A DNA stretch of 64,000 bases from Hongsoonwoonella zoysiae (GCF_013266695.1 NZ_JABRXF010000001.1:698236-762235), one strand, 5' to 3'; counted from the first letter of the stretch, positions 52,619-63,168 are shown. Numbers and translations: made by a program. The notes: generated by a model not told the origin, from the letters alone.

Positions 52619-53422
52619 ATGACCCTTTCCCCCGCCGAACTGGAACGCTACGCCCGCCATATCGTGCTTCGCGACGTGGGCGGGCCCGGCCAGCAGAAGC
52701 TGAAGGCCGCGCGCGTGCTTGTCATCGGCGCGGGCGGGCTCGGCGCTCCCGTCCTGCAATATCTGGCCGCGGCGGGCGTCGGCACGCTCGGCATCGTCGA
52801 CGACGACACGGTGTCGCTTTCCAACCTGCAGCGGCAGGTGATCCACGATACCGACCAGCTTGGCGAGCCCAAGGTGGCAAGCGCAGCGGAGGCGATCTCG
52901 CGCATCAACCCGCATGTGAAGGTGGAGCCACACCCGGTCAGGCTCAGGCCCGAGAACGCCTTGGCGCTGATCGGCCGATACGACCTCGTGGTCGATGGCT
53001 CGGACAATTTCGCCACGCGTTATCTTGCCTCCGACGCCTCGTTCTTCGCGAAAAAACCGCTGGTGACGGGTGCTGTCGGCCAGTTCGACGGCTCGCTCAC
53101 CCTTCTCAAGCCTTACGAAACCGGCGCCGACGGCAAGCCGAACCCGACCTACCGCTGCATTTTCCCCGATCAGCCGCCGGAAGGCATGCTGCCGACATGC
53201 GCGGAAGCCGGCATCCTCGGCGCGCTGACCGGCACCATAGGCTCGCTGCAGGCGCTGGAAGCGATCAAGGAGATCGTCGGCATCGGCGAGGGGCTGGTGG
53301 GCAGGCTCCTTCTGTTCGACGCACGCTCCATGCGCATGGAGACGATCAGATACGCCTGGTCGGCGAAAAACCCGCTCACAGGGGCCATGCCTAAATCCTT
53401 CGCCGAACTGGCGGACGCCTGA
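52619..53422 (+). CDS. moeB: MoeB/ThiF-type sulfur-carrier adenylyltransferase
   Basis: A 267-aa E1-like enzyme that activates the C-terminal Gly of a sulfur carrier such as MoaD or ThiS. ATP-binding VIGAGGLGAP at about 36-43, the SNLQRQVIHDT loop, catalytic Cys194 (LPTCAEAGILG). Cys180 is kept but the second CxxC zinc pair of the E. coli enzyme is missing near the C-terminus. Starts 13 bases after hrcA. MoaD or ThiS partner is not in the window. Confidence 0.88.
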   Translation: MTLSPAELERYARHIVLRDVGGPGQQKLKAARVLVIGAGGLGAPVLQYLAAAGVGTLGIVDDDTVSLSNLQRQVIHDTDQLGEPKVASAAEAISRINPHVKVEPHPVRLRPENALALIGRYDLVVDGSDNFATRYLASDASFFAKKPLVTGAVGQFDGSLTLLKPYETGADGKPNPTYRCIFPDQPPEGMLPTCAEAGILGALTGTIGSLQALEAIKEIVGIGEGLVGRLLLFDARSMRMETIRYAWSAKNPLTGAMPKSFAELADA

Positions 53423-53424
53423 GC

Positions 53425-54165
53425 GTGCGAAAGTTCTTCGCACGAAATCCAGCCCCCCTGCCAGATACGCTCACGCTCGATATCGGCGGCGAGGCAATTC
53501 TCGTCCGCGTGACGCGCAACGCCCGCGCGAAGCGCTATCTCCTGCGTATTCCGGCGGACAGCCGGGGGCCGGTGCTGACCGTTCCGCAAAACGGCTCGTT
53601 CGAAACCGCGCTGGAATTCGCCGAACGCCATCGCGGCTGGCTTGCCGAAAAGCTCAGCGCACGCCCCGAGACGGCGGGCCTGCGCGAAGGCGTGATGATC
53701 CCGCTGCGCGGGGTCGAGCACACGATCGTCCGCACCGGCAAGCTGCGCGGCCTCGTCGAATTGGTGAACGATGGCGAAGACCCCGAAATCCGGGTGCCGG
53801 GAGCGGAAGAACACCTTGCCCGCAAGCTGACCGACTGGCTGAAGCGCGAAGCGCGCGCCGACCTTGAAGCCGCCGTTGACCGGCATGCGGCCAAAATTCC
53901 CAAGAAACCCGCCGGCATCACCGTACGCGACACGACGAGCCGCTGGGGCTCCTGCGCGTCGAACGGCAGGCTTTCCTTTTCCTGGCGGCTCGTGCTTGCT
54001 CCCGCCGAAATACTCGATTACGTAGCGGCGCACGAGGTGGCGCATCTCATCGAGATGAACCACGGCCCGCGCTTCTGGGCGCTTTGCCGCAAGCTTGCGC
54101 CGCATACCGACGAGGCGCGGCTCTGGCTCAGGAAGAACGGCAGCCGGCTCCACCACATCGGCTGA
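53425..54165 (+). CDS. YgjP-like (DUF45) zinc metallopeptidase
   Basis: A 246-aa SprT/YgjP-family metalloprotease. Zinc site HEVAHLIEMNHGPRFW: His203, Glu204 and His207, with His213 as third ligand. Family block SRWGSCASNGRLSFSWRLV precedes it. The GTG start lies 2 bases after the moeB stop. Some relatives cleave DNA-protein cross-links or act with ubiquitin-like systems; the present role is unknown. Confidence 0.9.
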   Translation: MRKFFARNPAPLPDTLTLDIGGEAILVRVTRNARAKRYLLRIPADSRGPVLTVPQNGSFETALEFAERHRGWLAEKLSARPETAGLREGVMIPLRGVEHTIVRTGKLRGLVELVNDGEDPEIRVPGAEEHLARKLTDWLKREARADLEAAVDRHAAKIPKKPAGITVRDTTSRWGSCASNGRLSFSWRLVLAPAEILDYVAAHEVAHLIEMNHGPRFWALCRKLAPHTDEARLWLRKNGSRLHHIG

Positions 54166-54187
54166 TACAAACGAGCAGGAACGAGAC

Positions 54188-55378
54188 GTGCTGAAGGCGA
54201 ACACATGGGCGCTGACCGCCACACTTGCGGGACTCACCGCGCTGGGGCCGCTGTCGACGGACATGTATCTGCCGGCGCTGCCCGAGATCCTGAGCGACCT
54301 TGCCACCACCAATCCGGTCCTGCAACTGACGCTATCCGCCTTCCTGGTCGGATTTGCCGCCGGCCAGATCGTTTACGGGCCACTGGCCGACCGCCACGGC
54401 CGCAAACCGGTGCTGATCGGCGGGCTTGCGCTTTATTCGATCGCGAGCCTCGCCTGCACCATCGCCAACTCCGTGGAGCTTCTGATCGTCGCAAGAACGG
54501 TACAGGCGCTCGGAGCATCCGCGCCCATCGTGCTGGCACGCGCGGTCGTGCGTGACCTTTACGAAGGCCCGCGCGCGGGCAACGAACTTGCCCGCATGGG
54601 TTCCATCATGGGCCTCGTGCCGGCGGTGGCACCTTTCTTCGGAGGATTGATCGCCGCGATATCGGGCTGGCGGCCGATCTTCTTCGTCATGCTCGCCTTC
54701 GGCCTCTGCCTTTCGCTCATTGTCGGGCGCAGCCTGCCGGAAACGCTGAAGCACCGCACGAAGGAACCTCTTTCGCTGATCGCGATTTTCCGGGCCTTCG
54801 CAAGCCTCCTGACGCATGGCGGCTTCCGCGTCCATCTCGCCGTCGTCACGCTCACCTATAGCGGACTTTTCGCCTTCATCTCCGGCTCGTCCTTCGTGCT
54901 GCAGGATCTCTACGGCCTGTCGCCGACGGTCTATGGCATCGCCTTCGGCGCCTGCGCGGGCGCCTATGTCCTCGGCACCATCGGCGGACAGCGCATCGCT
55001 ACGCGCGGCTCGAGCGCGGTGATAACCGCCGGTACGCTGCTTCTGGCGGCAGGCGGCGTGGTCATGCTGGCCTGCGTGCTCGCCGGTCTTGAAAGCGCGC
55101 TTTCGGTCGTCTTGCCAATGATGGTCTACATGGTGGGCGTGGGTTTCGCCCTGCCGCAAACGCAGGCCGCCGCGCTGATGCCCTTTCCCGACCGGGCGGG
55201 AACGGCCTCGTCATTGGTCGGGGTAACGCAAATGAGCATCGCCGCCATCGTCGGTATTGGCGTGGGCGCTAGCATCGGCTCATCGGCCGTGCCGCTTGCC
55301 GCCGTGATCGCCGCGAACGGGCTCGCCGCCTTCCTGATCTACAAGTTCGGGAAGCACCTGCGCGAGGCATCCATCTAA
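54188..55378 (+). CDS. Bcr/CflA-family multidrug efflux MFS transporter
   Basis: A 396-aa MFS drug-proton antiporter with 12 TM helices. DHA1 features: STDMYLPALPEI near the N-terminus, GQIVYGPLADRHGRKPVLIGG (loop 2-3 motif), and motif C-like GSIMGLVPAVAPFFGG. The GTG at 54188 follows AGGAACG, 22 bases after the peptidase. Exports chloramphenicol-, bicyclomycin-like or natural compounds; substrate unknown. It is convergent with the PBP1A gene (15-base gap). Confidence 0.92.
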   Translation: MLKANTWALTATLAGLTALGPLSTDMYLPALPEILSDLATTNPVLQLTLSAFLVGFAAGQIVYGPLADRHGRKPVLIGGLALYSIASLACTIANSVELLIVARTVQALGASAPIVLARAVVRDLYEGPRAGNELARMGSIMGLVPAVAPFFGGLIAAISGWRPIFFVMLAFGLCLSLIVGRSLPETLKHRTKEPLSLIAIFRAFASLLTHGGFRVHLAVVTLTYSGLFAFISGSSFVLQDLYGLSPTVYGIAFGACAGAYVLGTIGGQRIATRGSSAVITAGTLLLAAGGVVMLACVLAGLESALSVVLPMMVYMVGVGFALPQTQAAALMPFPDRAGTASSLVGVTQMSIAAIVGIGVGASIGSSAVPLAAVIAANGLAAFLIYKFGKHLREASI

Positions 55379-55393
55379 AGGCGGCAGCGAGCT

Positions 55394-57559
55394 TTATCCG
55401 CCGAAAATCCGCTTGATTAGATTGAGTGGCCCTCTGCCGGGTTCTGGCCTCACGATCTGGCCCGGCTCCGCACCGATGCTGCCAGGCGGGACGGGGCCGC
55501 CGTTACCCGGCTCCGCCACGCGCACAGGCTCTTCCAAAACGCCCGGAAGCGCCGCCACCGGCACGTTGCGGTGTTCGGCAAGCATCGTCTCCTTCCAGAT
55601 TTCCGCCGGAAGCGACCCGCCGGTTGCGCGCCGCGTCGGCGAATTATCGTCGTTACCGAGCCAGACCGCCGTTGTGAGCTGGTTGGTGTATCCGATGAAC
55701 CAGCCGTCGCGGAAATCCTGACTGGTGCCCGTCTTGCCGCCAGCGGGCCGCCCGTCTAGGCTCGCTTTCTTGCCGGTGCCCGTTTGCAGCGTTTCCGCCA
55801 TCATCCGGTTCATGCGGCCGACGATCAACGGATTGACCACGCGCCCCGGCCCACTGCCGTTACGGGCGTATAGCACCTTGCCGTCGACCGTCCTGATCTG
55901 GCGGATGACATGCGGCACAACGCCGTATCCCCCGTTGGAGAGGGGAACATAGGCCGCCGCGATTTCAATCGGCGTAACCTCCGACGTGCCGAGCGCGATC
56001 GCCGGGTTCGCCTGCAAGGGAGAGGAGATACCAAGCCTGCGGGCGGTTTCTACGACACGCTTCGGGCCGACTTCATGGGCAAGCTTGGCCGCAACCGTGT
56101 TGAGCGAATAGCTGAGTGCCTGGGTGAGCGTTACCGCGCCATAATGCTTGCGCGAGTAGTTCTTGGGCGACCAATTGCCGATCGTCACCGGCTCATCCAC
56201 GCGTATCGTTTCGGGCGTCAGGCCGCGCTCGAGCGCAGCCAGATAGACGAAAGGCTTGAAGGCCGATCCCGGCTGGCGGTGCGCATTGACCGCACGGTTG
56301 AACTGGCTCTTCGAATAGTCCCGCCCGCCGACCAGCGCCTTCACCGCGCCGTTACGGTCGAGCGTGACGACCGCGCCTTGCGAGACGCCAAGCTTGTCGC
56401 CCTGCTCGGCAAGCTTGCGCTTCAGCGTCTCTTCCGCCGCGCGCTGCATGTCCATATCGATCGTTGTGTCGACAATCACGTCCTTGTCGATCTGGCCGAT
56501 AAAACTCGGCAGTTCTTCCATCACCCAGTCGGCGACATAATTGTTGCTCGCGCCGACGGACTTCGCCACGACCGTCGCCGATGCGGCGATTGCATCCTTG
56601 GCGTCCCGGTCGGAAATGACACCGGCATCCTTCATCGCAAGGATGACCGTTCGCGCCCTGTCTTCGGCAAGGTCCGGGCTGTTTGTCGGCGCGTAGCGTG
56701 ACGGCGCCTTGAGAAGGCCGGCAAGCGTCGCCGCCTCCTTCAGCGTGACATACCGCGCCGGCTTGTCGAAATAACGCCGTGCGGCGGCATCCACACCATA
56801 GGCGCCCGCCCCCAGATAGACCCGGTTGAGATACATCTCCAGGATCTGATCCTTGGAAAAATTCTGTTCGAGCCACAGCGCCATGACCACTTCCTGCATC
56901 TTCCGGCTGATCGTCCGGTCGGGCTCGAGGAAGAGGTTCTTTGCAAGCTGCTGGGTGAGCGTCGACCCGCCCTGGACAAGGCGACCCTCGACAAGGTTGA
57001 CGACAACCGCACGGACAAGACCGATTGGATCGATACCGAAATGAGACCGGAAGCGCCGATCCTCGATCGCAATGACGGCTTGCGGCAGATAAGCCGGAAG
57101 CTGCTCGAGCCGGACAGCTTCGCCGCCTGTATCGCCGCGGTTCGCGACAAGCTGCCCGGACTGGGAAACGATCTTCACGTTCGGCGGACGCTTCGGCACC
57201 TCCCATTCGGAGGGCGGCGGCAGATGCGCCGCGTAATATCCCATCACGCCAACAAAGCCGATGAAGGCCCAAAGCCCGGCGACAAGCCCCCAGTAGACGG
57301 TTCTTTTGAACAAGCGCCCGATTCGCGAGCTGCCGTTTCCGCCGCGCCGCTTCCGCACGCTGCCGCGCTTGCGCCGCGCGTTCGGCCTTGCTTTCGCGGG
57401 CGGGGCCTTGCCTGACGACGGGGTTTTCTTGCGACGCGGCTTCGGCTTCGAGGGCTTTGCCGGCCGATCGTCCGCGCTCAGGCGCACGTCGAGGGATCCC
57501 GGCTCGTCAGGTTCGAACCGCGGTTCTATGCGCTGCCTCGATTTGGGGCGCCGTGCCAT
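55394..57559 (-). CDS. mrcA: Penicillin-binding protein 1A (bifunctional)
   Basis: A 721-aa peptidoglycan synthase. A very basic cytoplasmic head (1-85), TM 86-108, GT51 glycosyltransferase with Glu166 (AIEDRRFRSHFG) and QGGSTLTQQLAKN, then the transpeptidase: Ser432 (SAFKP), SLN about 487, KTGT about 615. It polymerises and cross-links glycan strands at the inner membrane. The short Gly/Pro-rich tail differs from E. coli PBP1A, and the OB-like insert is absent, so it is a compact PBP1A-family (PbpC/MrcA) form. Confidence 0.93.
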   Translation of the reverse strand: MARRPKSRQRIEPRFEPDEPGSLDVRLSADDRPAKPSKPKPRRKKTPSSGKAPPAKARPNARRKRGSVRKRRGGNGSSRIGRLFKRTVYWGLVAGLWAFIGFVGVMGYYAAHLPPPSEWEVPKRPPNVKIVSQSGQLVANRGDTGGEAVRLEQLPAYLPQAVIAIEDRRFRSHFGIDPIGLVRAVVVNLVEGRLVQGGSTLTQQLAKNLFLEPDRTISRKMQEVVMALWLEQNFSKDQILEMYLNRVYLGAGAYGVDAAARRYFDKPARYVTLKEAATLAGLLKAPSRYAPTNSPDLAEDRARTVILAMKDAGVISDRDAKDAIAASATVVAKSVGASNNYVADWVMEELPSFIGQIDKDVIVDTTIDMDMQRAAEETLKRKLAEQGDKLGVSQGAVVTLDRNGAVKALVGGRDYSKSQFNRAVNAHRQPGSAFKPFVYLAALERGLTPETIRVDEPVTIGNWSPKNYSRKHYGAVTLTQALSYSLNTVAAKLAHEVGPKRVVETARRLGISSPLQANPAIALGTSEVTPIEIAAAYVPLSNGGYGVVPHVIRQIRTVDGKVLYARNGSGPGRVVNPLIVGRMNRMMAETLQTGTGKKASLDGRPAGGKTGTSQDFRDGWFIGYTNQLTTAVWLGNDDNSPTRRATGGSLPAEIWKETMLAEHRNVPVAALPGVLEEPVRVAEPGNGGPVPPGSIGAEPGQIVRPEPGRGPLNLIKRIFGG

Positions 57560-57675
57560 TGACCCTCGAACGAAATTACCTGCCCGCCGAACATCCTGCT
57601 CAAGCCATGCGGGTTGGTTCCGTTTTTATGTTAATTGTGGCGGATTAAAGGGCGCTTAAAACGGAAAGGAAGCCC

Positions 57676-57978
57676 ATGTCAAAAGGATATTGGATCGCCC
57701 GCGTCGATGTGACGGACCCGGACGCCTACAAGAAATACGTCGCGGCGAATGCGAAAGCTTTCGGAAAATACGGGGCGCGTTTCCTCGTGCGCGGCGGGGA
57801 ATTCGAATGTGTCGAGGGTGCTGCGCGCCAACGCAATGTCGTGATCGAGTTCCCGAGTTACCAGGCGGCGCTGGAGTGCTATCGCTCGCCGGAGTATGCG
57901 GAAGCCCTGGAGATCAGGCGCAACGCCGGCGTGAACGACCTGGTGGTGATCGAAGGGTATGACGGCCCGCAGCCGTAA
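57676..57978 (+). CDS. DUF1330 family protein
   Basis: A 100-aa protein of the dimeric alpha-beta barrel fold typical of DUF1330: MSKGYWIARVDVTDPDAYKKYV, RFLVRGGEFECVEG, VVIEFPSYQAALECYRSPEYAEA. Function unknown. Own transcript between divergent PBP1A and convergent olsB. Confidence 0.9.
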   Translation: MSKGYWIARVDVTDPDAYKKYVAANAKAFGKYGARFLVRGGEFECVEGAARQRNVVIEFPSYQAALECYRSPEYAEALEIRRNAGVNDLVVIEGYDGPQP

Positions 57979-57996
57979 CGCGGCGAACGTAAGCGC

Positions 57997-58947
57997 TCAG
58001 GAGGCATGACGGCTCGCATCCGCGCCGTAATAGTTCACGTAACGCTCGTTCAGTGCGGAGACCGGCAGGATGATCAAAACGTCCGTCGTGCCGAACTGGC
58101 GGTCGACGACCGCTCCATCGCCGATATAGGCACCAAGCCGCAGATACCCCTTGATGAGCGGCGGCAGGTCGCGCAGCGCCTGCCGCTGGTCAACCGCTTC
58201 CTTGCGTATGCGGTTCATTTCGACGTAACGCCCCTCAACCGCTCTCACCCGCCAGTCTTCCGGAGCGCGGGCGAAGTGATGCAGGAACGAAAGCTGCGAG
58301 GCGAGGCGATCCGGGTCCGTGCCCTCCATCGACGCGCAACCGATCATCACGTCAATCCGGTTGAGGAGTACATACGACCAGATACCGTGCCACAGCAGCT
58401 CGACCGTGCGCTTGTTCCGGTAGGGCTTGAGGACGCAGGACCGCCCGAGCTCCAGGAAGCGCAGGCCGGAGTGCGCGTCGACCAAAGGCTGAAGATCGTA
58501 TTCGCCCGTCGTGTAGAAACCGCCATAAAGGTTCGCGACCTCCTGGCGCAGCAGGCGATAGGTGCCGACGACCTGCGGTTTTTTCCGCGCAAACGGCTTG
58601 GCGCGCTCGGTATGATCGTGATCGACGACCAGAAGATGGTCACAGATGGCATCGAAAGGGTCGAAATCGCGCCTGAGCGCCTGCGTTTCGGCATCGGCGA
58701 TTGCCGACATTTCCTCGTAGAAGACGTGATAGCGCAGTTCCTGCGCCTTGCTGATTTCGCGGGCGCTGCGGGCAAGCCGCACTTCCAGAGGCCCTATCCG
58801 CCCAAGCGGTACGGCCTGCCTCCCGAACGACCGGAAACGCTGCGCGGCGGAACGACCGGGTTCTATCGGCGCCGGCCCCGCGGCCGGCATGAACCTGCGA
58901 ACCAGAGTGCGCGGCGACAGAAGTCCCGATCGCGGCATGGCCTTCAC
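57997..58947 (-). CDS. olsB: Ornithine N-acyltransferase OlsB
   Basis: A 316-aa acyltransferase making lyso-ornithine lipid from ornithine and acyl-ACP. Family stretches: VRLARSAREISKAQELRYHVFYEEM, DAICDHLLVVD, ATYRLLR-like VVGTYRLLRQEVA, LELGRSCVLKPYRNKRTVELLWHGI (short parts seen near 185-210), and YLRLGAYIGDGAVVD. GTG 58947 with GGGGGACG upstream is preferred; ATG 58938 is possible. OlsA is not adjacent. Ornithine lipids replace phospholipids at low phosphate in rhizobia. Confidence 0.88.
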   Translation of the reverse strand: MKAMPRSGLLSPRTLVRRFMPAAGPAPIEPGRSAAQRFRSFGRQAVPLGRIGPLEVRLARSAREISKAQELRYHVFYEEMSAIADAETQALRRDFDPFDAICDHLLVVDHDHTERAKPFARKKPQVVGTYRLLRQEVANLYGGFYTTGEYDLQPLVDAHSGLRFLELGRSCVLKPYRNKRTVELLWHGIWSYVLLNRIDVMIGCASMEGTDPDRLASQLSFLHHFARAPEDWRVRAVEGRYVEMNRIRKEAVDQRQALRDLPPLIKGYLRLGAYIGDGAVVDRQFGTTDVLIILPVSALNERYVNYYGADASRHAS

Positions 58948-59134
58948 GTTTCGTCCCCCGAAGACGCGCCGATACCTTCGGCGTCTCGCATTGGATCGAC
59001 CGGCAGGGGCAAGCGCGCGAATCACCGCACCCACGACCGGACAGGTCATGCTCTACATCATAGTTTTTCAAAGATACCATGACAATTCGGCGCCCGATAA
59101 AGCCCCCGCATTGCCGTGACGTGCCGCACAGCCG

Positions 59135-61426
59135 TCAGGACGCCCGCGAGAGTGCCTGCTTCAAAATGTCCGGGTCGAGCGGCTTGGTAAGCACGTCATC
59201 GGCCCCCGCCTCCCTCGCCCTGGCATGGGCGTCGGGCATAACGTCGGCCGTCACGGCGATCAGCGGTGCGGGGTCCCAGCAACGCGAATTTTCGTATTCA
59301 CGATAGCGTGCGATGAACTCCACCCCGTCCATCTCCGGCATATGAAGATCGACCAGAAGAACGTCGAAAGACCCGTCCTGAACCTCCTCGAGCGCCGCCT
59401 TGCCATTCGTGGCGACGACCGGCTCATGCCCGAACTTTCGCAAAAGCGCTTCGGTCAAAAGGCGGTTGATGTCGTTGTCCTCGGCAATCAGGACCCGGAG
59501 CGGGCGCGATGATTCCGCGCTCTGCTCGTTCTCTTCCTCGATGAGCGCATTGGCGCCGGTCCAGAAGGATGAGCGCCGGTCAGGGTCCAGAAGGCCCGTC
59601 ACCACGCCGAAAAGCGATGACGTACGGACAGGCTCTACAAGATAGGCGTCGAAACCCGCGAGGTTGAGGCGCGGCAGCCGATCCCGCTCCGTCGGCTTGA
59701 CGATCACCGCGGCCGGCATTTCTAGACCCGCAGCCCGTGCCCCGGCAAGCCAGGCGCCCGCGTCTGCAAATCCCGCATGATCCACCATCAGGAGGTCCGC
59801 ATCGCCGATCTCCTCCTCGAAATCCGCGCTACCCGGCGCCACCACGCTCGCCTCGGCTCCGGCCTCTTGCAGGCGGGCGACGATGAGCGGCGCGCTGATC
59901 CTGCTTTTCGAGACGACGGCGATCTTCTGCCGTGGAAGATCGATTGCCGCGTCGTCTTCCAGAACGTCCCGCTCCACACGCACCGGCAGGCGCACGCGGA
60001 AGGTCGCGCCCGCGCCCGGCGAAGCTTCGGCCTCTATCGTTCCGCCCATGAGCGTTACGAGACGGCGCGATATCGCAAGGCCAAGGCCTGTCCCGCCGTA
60101 GCGTCGGGCAAGGCCATGGTCGATCTGCTCGAATTCCTTGAAAAGACGCTTGGCCTGTTCCTCGGTGAAGCCGACGCCCGTATCGCGGACCAGGATTTCA
60201 AGTTCGATGCCCCTATCGCCGTCCGCCGCGTCCTGCCCCGCCCGGCAGACTTCGATCGCGACACCGCCGGTTTCGGTGAATTTCAAGCCGTTTCCGGCAA
60301 GGTTGAACAGAACCTGGCGAAGGCGCTTCCCATCCGAGACGATCTCTCGCGGCACGTTCGCGCCGATGCGCGCGGCAATTTCCAGACCCTTCGCCTGAGC
60401 CTTGGGCGCAAGCAGCTCGACAACCCCTTCAACAAGGCCCGAGACGGAAACAGGTTCCTGCGCCAGCTCGACGCGGCCGGCTTCGACCTTCGAGAACTCC
60501 AGCACTTCGTCGATCAGGTGAAGCAACGATTCGCCGGAACCGACCAGGGCATCTGTGTAGCTTTTCTGCTCGAGCGTCTGCCGGGTGTCGCGAAGCAGGC
60601 CCGCCATGCCGAGAATGCCGTTGAGCGGCGTTCGTATTTCATGGCTGACTGTGGCAAGGAACCGGCTTTTCGCAACGCTCGCCGCCTCCGCCATGTCGCG
60701 CGCCTCGACAAGTTCTTCCTCCATCGCCCGCCGGCCGGTGATGTCGCGCAGGATCGTCTGCTTGAGGGGTCGCGCGTCCATCGGGTCGCGCACCGCAAGG
60801 TCGATACGCGAAAACCAGCGCGGACCGTCCACCGTTTCAAGGCGGATATCGCCGAACGCGCCATCCTCGGCATCCGGTTCGCCATCGATATCGAGGGCAA
60901 GCGGCCTGCCCGCCACCGGCGCGACATCCTTTGGAAAAAGCCTCGCCGCGGCGTCGTTGACATAGGTGACATCTCCGCCCTCGCCACGGCGGATAATCAC
61001 GTCGCCCAAAGAATCCAGCACGCTGCGATGGCGTTCGTCCGATTCCTTGAGTTCCCAGAGGCGATCCTCCAGCACTTCACGCTCCCGGCGCAGCGTATGA
61101 ACCTCGCTGTCGAGCGCACGCTGCCGGCCGGAAAGGCGGGCAAGATCGCCCCCGGTCAGCACCCAGGCCGCAAGCGTGCCGGACAGAAAGCTCATGGAGA
61201 TCGCAAGCAGCCTGCCCGTCGGATCCCCCAGGACAAGCCAGAACGAGAAGGCGATGCCGACTGCCATCCCCAAGGCGGCCAACGTCTGGCGAATATGCAA
61301 GGGCGCGAGGCCGAACCGCGTCCAGCCGACTTTCGCCGAACCCCGTCCGTCCGTCCGCTGTTCCCGCCCCTTCCGACGCTCCGTCGTCCCTTCCAAGGGT
61401 GGCTCCCTCAATTGTCCCTCGAACAT
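59135..61426 (-). CDS. Hybrid histidine kinase with a pseudo-receiver and a receiver
   Basis: A 763-aa kinase. Two TM helices (~45-92), a short coiled coil, PAS-like domain (~125-235), HisKA with [17 protein letters not shown] (H ~265), HATPase with NGLKFTE and [13 protein letters not shown]. Next is a degenerate receiver-like domain (~495-620: VVSKS, no acidic pair, LVEP instead of KP), then a full receiver ([29 protein letters not shown]). Similar to BarA/LuxQ-type hybrids; it lacks an Hpt, so a separate phosphotransfer protein is needed. Signal unknown. Confidence 0.92.
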   Translation of the reverse strand: MFEGQLREPPLEGTTERRKGREQRTDGRGSAKVGWTRFGLAPLHIRQTLAALGMAVGIAFSFWLVLGDPTGRLLAISMSFLSGTLAAWVLTGGDLARLSGRQRALDSEVHTLRREREVLEDRLWELKESDERHRSVLDSLGDVIIRRGEGGDVTYVNDAAARLFPKDVAPVAGRPLALDIDGEPDAEDGAFGDIRLETVDGPRWFSRIDLAVRDPMDARPLKQTILRDITGRRAMEEELVEARDMAEAASVAKSRFLATVSHEIRTPLNGILGMAGLLRDTRQTLEQKSYTDALVGSGESLLHLIDEVLEFSKVEAGRVELAQEPVSVSGLVEGVVELLAPKAQAKGLEIAARIGANVPREIVSDGKRLRQVLFNLAGNGLKFTETGGVAIEVCRAGQDAADGDRGIELEILVRDTGVGFTEEQAKRLFKEFEQIDHGLARRYGGTGLGLAISRRLVTLMGGTIEAEASPGAGATFRVRLPVRVERDVLEDDAAIDLPRQKIAVVSKSRISAPLIVARLQEAGAEASVVAPGSADFEEEIGDADLLMVDHAGFADAGAWLAGARAAGLEMPAAVIVKPTERDRLPRLNLAGFDAYLVEPVRTSSLFGVVTGLLDPDRRSSFWTGANALIEEENEQSAESSRPLRVLIAEDNDINRLLTEALLRKFGHEPVVATNGKAALEEVQDGSFDVLLVDLHMPEMDGVEFIARYREYENSRCWDPAPLIAVTADVMPDAHARAREAGADDVLTKPLDPDILKQALSRAS

Positions 61427-61538
61427 CCTCGCGAAAATGTAAGGAGATTATGCCGGTCAGACATTGAGAAAGGCTTTCCGCCACCGGGCAAATTCACGGC
61501 GTGCGCGGTCATGTTTCCTTAGTGGCGCAAGGCTTGTT

Positions 61539-63065
61539 TCAGGCCGCTTCGCGCAGGAGGTGCGCCCCGCGATAGCTCAGCGCTTCCGCCAGATGCAGCC
61601 GTCCCACACGCTCCATCCCGTCAAGATCGGCAAGCGTGCGCGCCACCTTCAGCACGCGGTGATAACCCCGCGCCGAAAGCCGAAGGCTGTCGGCGGCGTC
61701 CTGAAGCAGCGAAAGGCCTTCCGCGTCCGGCTCGGCGATCTGCTCGATCAGCTTCGAGCCGGCATCGGCATTGGTGCGCGCGGGGACGCCGAGTTCCTGG
61801 AACCGGTCGCGCTGCCTTGCACGCGCCGCCGCGACCCTTACTGCCACATCGGCGGAAGATTCGGAGTGGGACGGGCGGATCAGATCCGCGGCTGTCACGT
61901 TCGGCACGTCGATGCGGATATCGATCCGATCGATCAGCGGGCCGGAAATGCGCGCCTGATAGTCGGCGGCGCAACGCTCGCCACGCTTGCAGGTATGGCC
62001 CGGCTCACCCGCATATCCGCAGCGGCAAGGGTTCATCGCCGCCACAAGCTGGATGCGCGAGGGATAACTGACCCGGTGATTGGCACGCACGATCACCGTC
62101 TCGCCCGTCTCGAGCGGCTGGCGGAGGCTGTCGAGTACCTGCGGCTGGAATTCGGGCAGTTCGTCGAGAAACAGAACCCCGTTGTGGGCAAGCGACACCT
62201 CGCCGGGCCGCGCCCGAATGCCGCCGCCGACAAGCGCGGCCATGGACGCGGAATGATGCGGCGCGCGGTAAGGACGCCGGTCGCTAAGCCGTCCTTCGGC
62301 AAGCTCGCCCGCGACGGAGGCGACCATCGAGACTTCAAGAAGTTCCTTGGGCGAAAGCGGCGGCAGGATGGAGGGAAGGCGCGACGCCAGCATCGACTTT
62401 CCCGCGCCCGGAGGGCCGATCATCAGAAGGTTGTGGCCGCCCGCCGCCGCGATTTCCAACGCTCGCTTGGCCGTTTCCTGGCCGCGCACATCAGCCAGTT
62501 CCGGAAGGTCCAGCGCCGCCCCGCCAAGCTTCGGCAGCGGGCGGGTGAGCACCTGCGTGCCCTTGAAATGATTGGCGATCTGGATGAGTGAGCGAGGGGC
62601 GAGAACCTCCATCTCCGGGTCGGCCCAGGCAGCCTCCGGCCCACAATCAGCCGGGCAGATCAAACCCTTTTCGATGCCGTTCGCCCCGATCGCGGCAGGC
62701 AGAACGCCGGCGACCGGCGATAATGTGCCGTCAAGCGCAAGCTCGCCAAGCACGACGAAACGCTCCAGCTCTTCCGCCGGAACAGCGCCCATCGCCGCCA
62801 TCAGCGCGAGCGCGATCGGCAGGTCGTAATGGGAACCTTCCTTCGGCAGGTCGGCGGGCGCGAGATTGACGGTCACGCGTTTTGCGGGCAGGGCAAGCCC
62901 CGAGGCATGCAGCGCGGAGCGCACCCGCTCCCGGCTTTCGCCAACCGCCTTGTCCGGCAGGCCGACAATCATGAAATTGACCTGGCCGGGACCAATCTGA
63001 ACCTGAACGTCGACCGGGACCGCCTCGATCCCCTGAAACGCGACCGTCGTGACCCGCGATACCAT
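61539..63065 (-). CDS. comM: YifB/ComM-family AAA+ ATPase
   Basis: A 508-aa Mg-chelatase-like helicase. An N-terminal S5-like region (MVSRVTTVAFQGIEAVPVDVQVQ) is followed by Walker A MIGPPGAGKSML and FLDELPEF (Walker B), then the C-terminal ChlI part with CRCGYAGEPGHTC zinc motif. ComM promotes branch migration in natural transformation and recombination. It lies upstream of the hybrid kinase and downstream of gshB on one strand. Confidence 0.95.
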   Translation of the reverse strand: MVSRVTTVAFQGIEAVPVDVQVQIGPGQVNFMIVGLPDKAVGESRERVRSALHASGLALPAKRVTVNLAPADLPKEGSHYDLPIALALMAAMGAVPAEELERFVVLGELALDGTLSPVAGVLPAAIGANGIEKGLICPADCGPEAAWADPEMEVLAPRSLIQIANHFKGTQVLTRPLPKLGGAALDLPELADVRGQETAKRALEIAAAGGHNLLMIGPPGAGKSMLASRLPSILPPLSPKELLEVSMVASVAGELAEGRLSDRRPYRAPHHSASMAALVGGGIRARPGEVSLAHNGVLFLDELPEFQPQVLDSLRQPLETGETVIVRANHRVSYPSRIQLVAAMNPCRCGYAGEPGHTCKRGERCAADYQARISGPLIDRIDIRIDVPNVTAADLIRPSHSESSADVAVRVAAARARQRDRFQELGVPARTNADAGSKLIEQIAEPDAEGLSLLQDAADSLRLSARGYHRVLKVARTLADLDGMERVGRLHLAEALSYRGAHLLREAA

Positions 63066-63168
63066 GCCTGCGTCCCGCCCCGGAAAAGTTGGGCAGGACG
63101 CTAATGCAACCTTCGCACGAAATCAAGAACGAAGAGAGAACAAATATTATCCGACTGGCGTCGCTACG

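Noticed and set aside
59070-59100. Possible PhoB box upstream of olsB
   Set aside because: Only one half-site (TTGTCAT on the minus strand) fits; the second repeat does not match.
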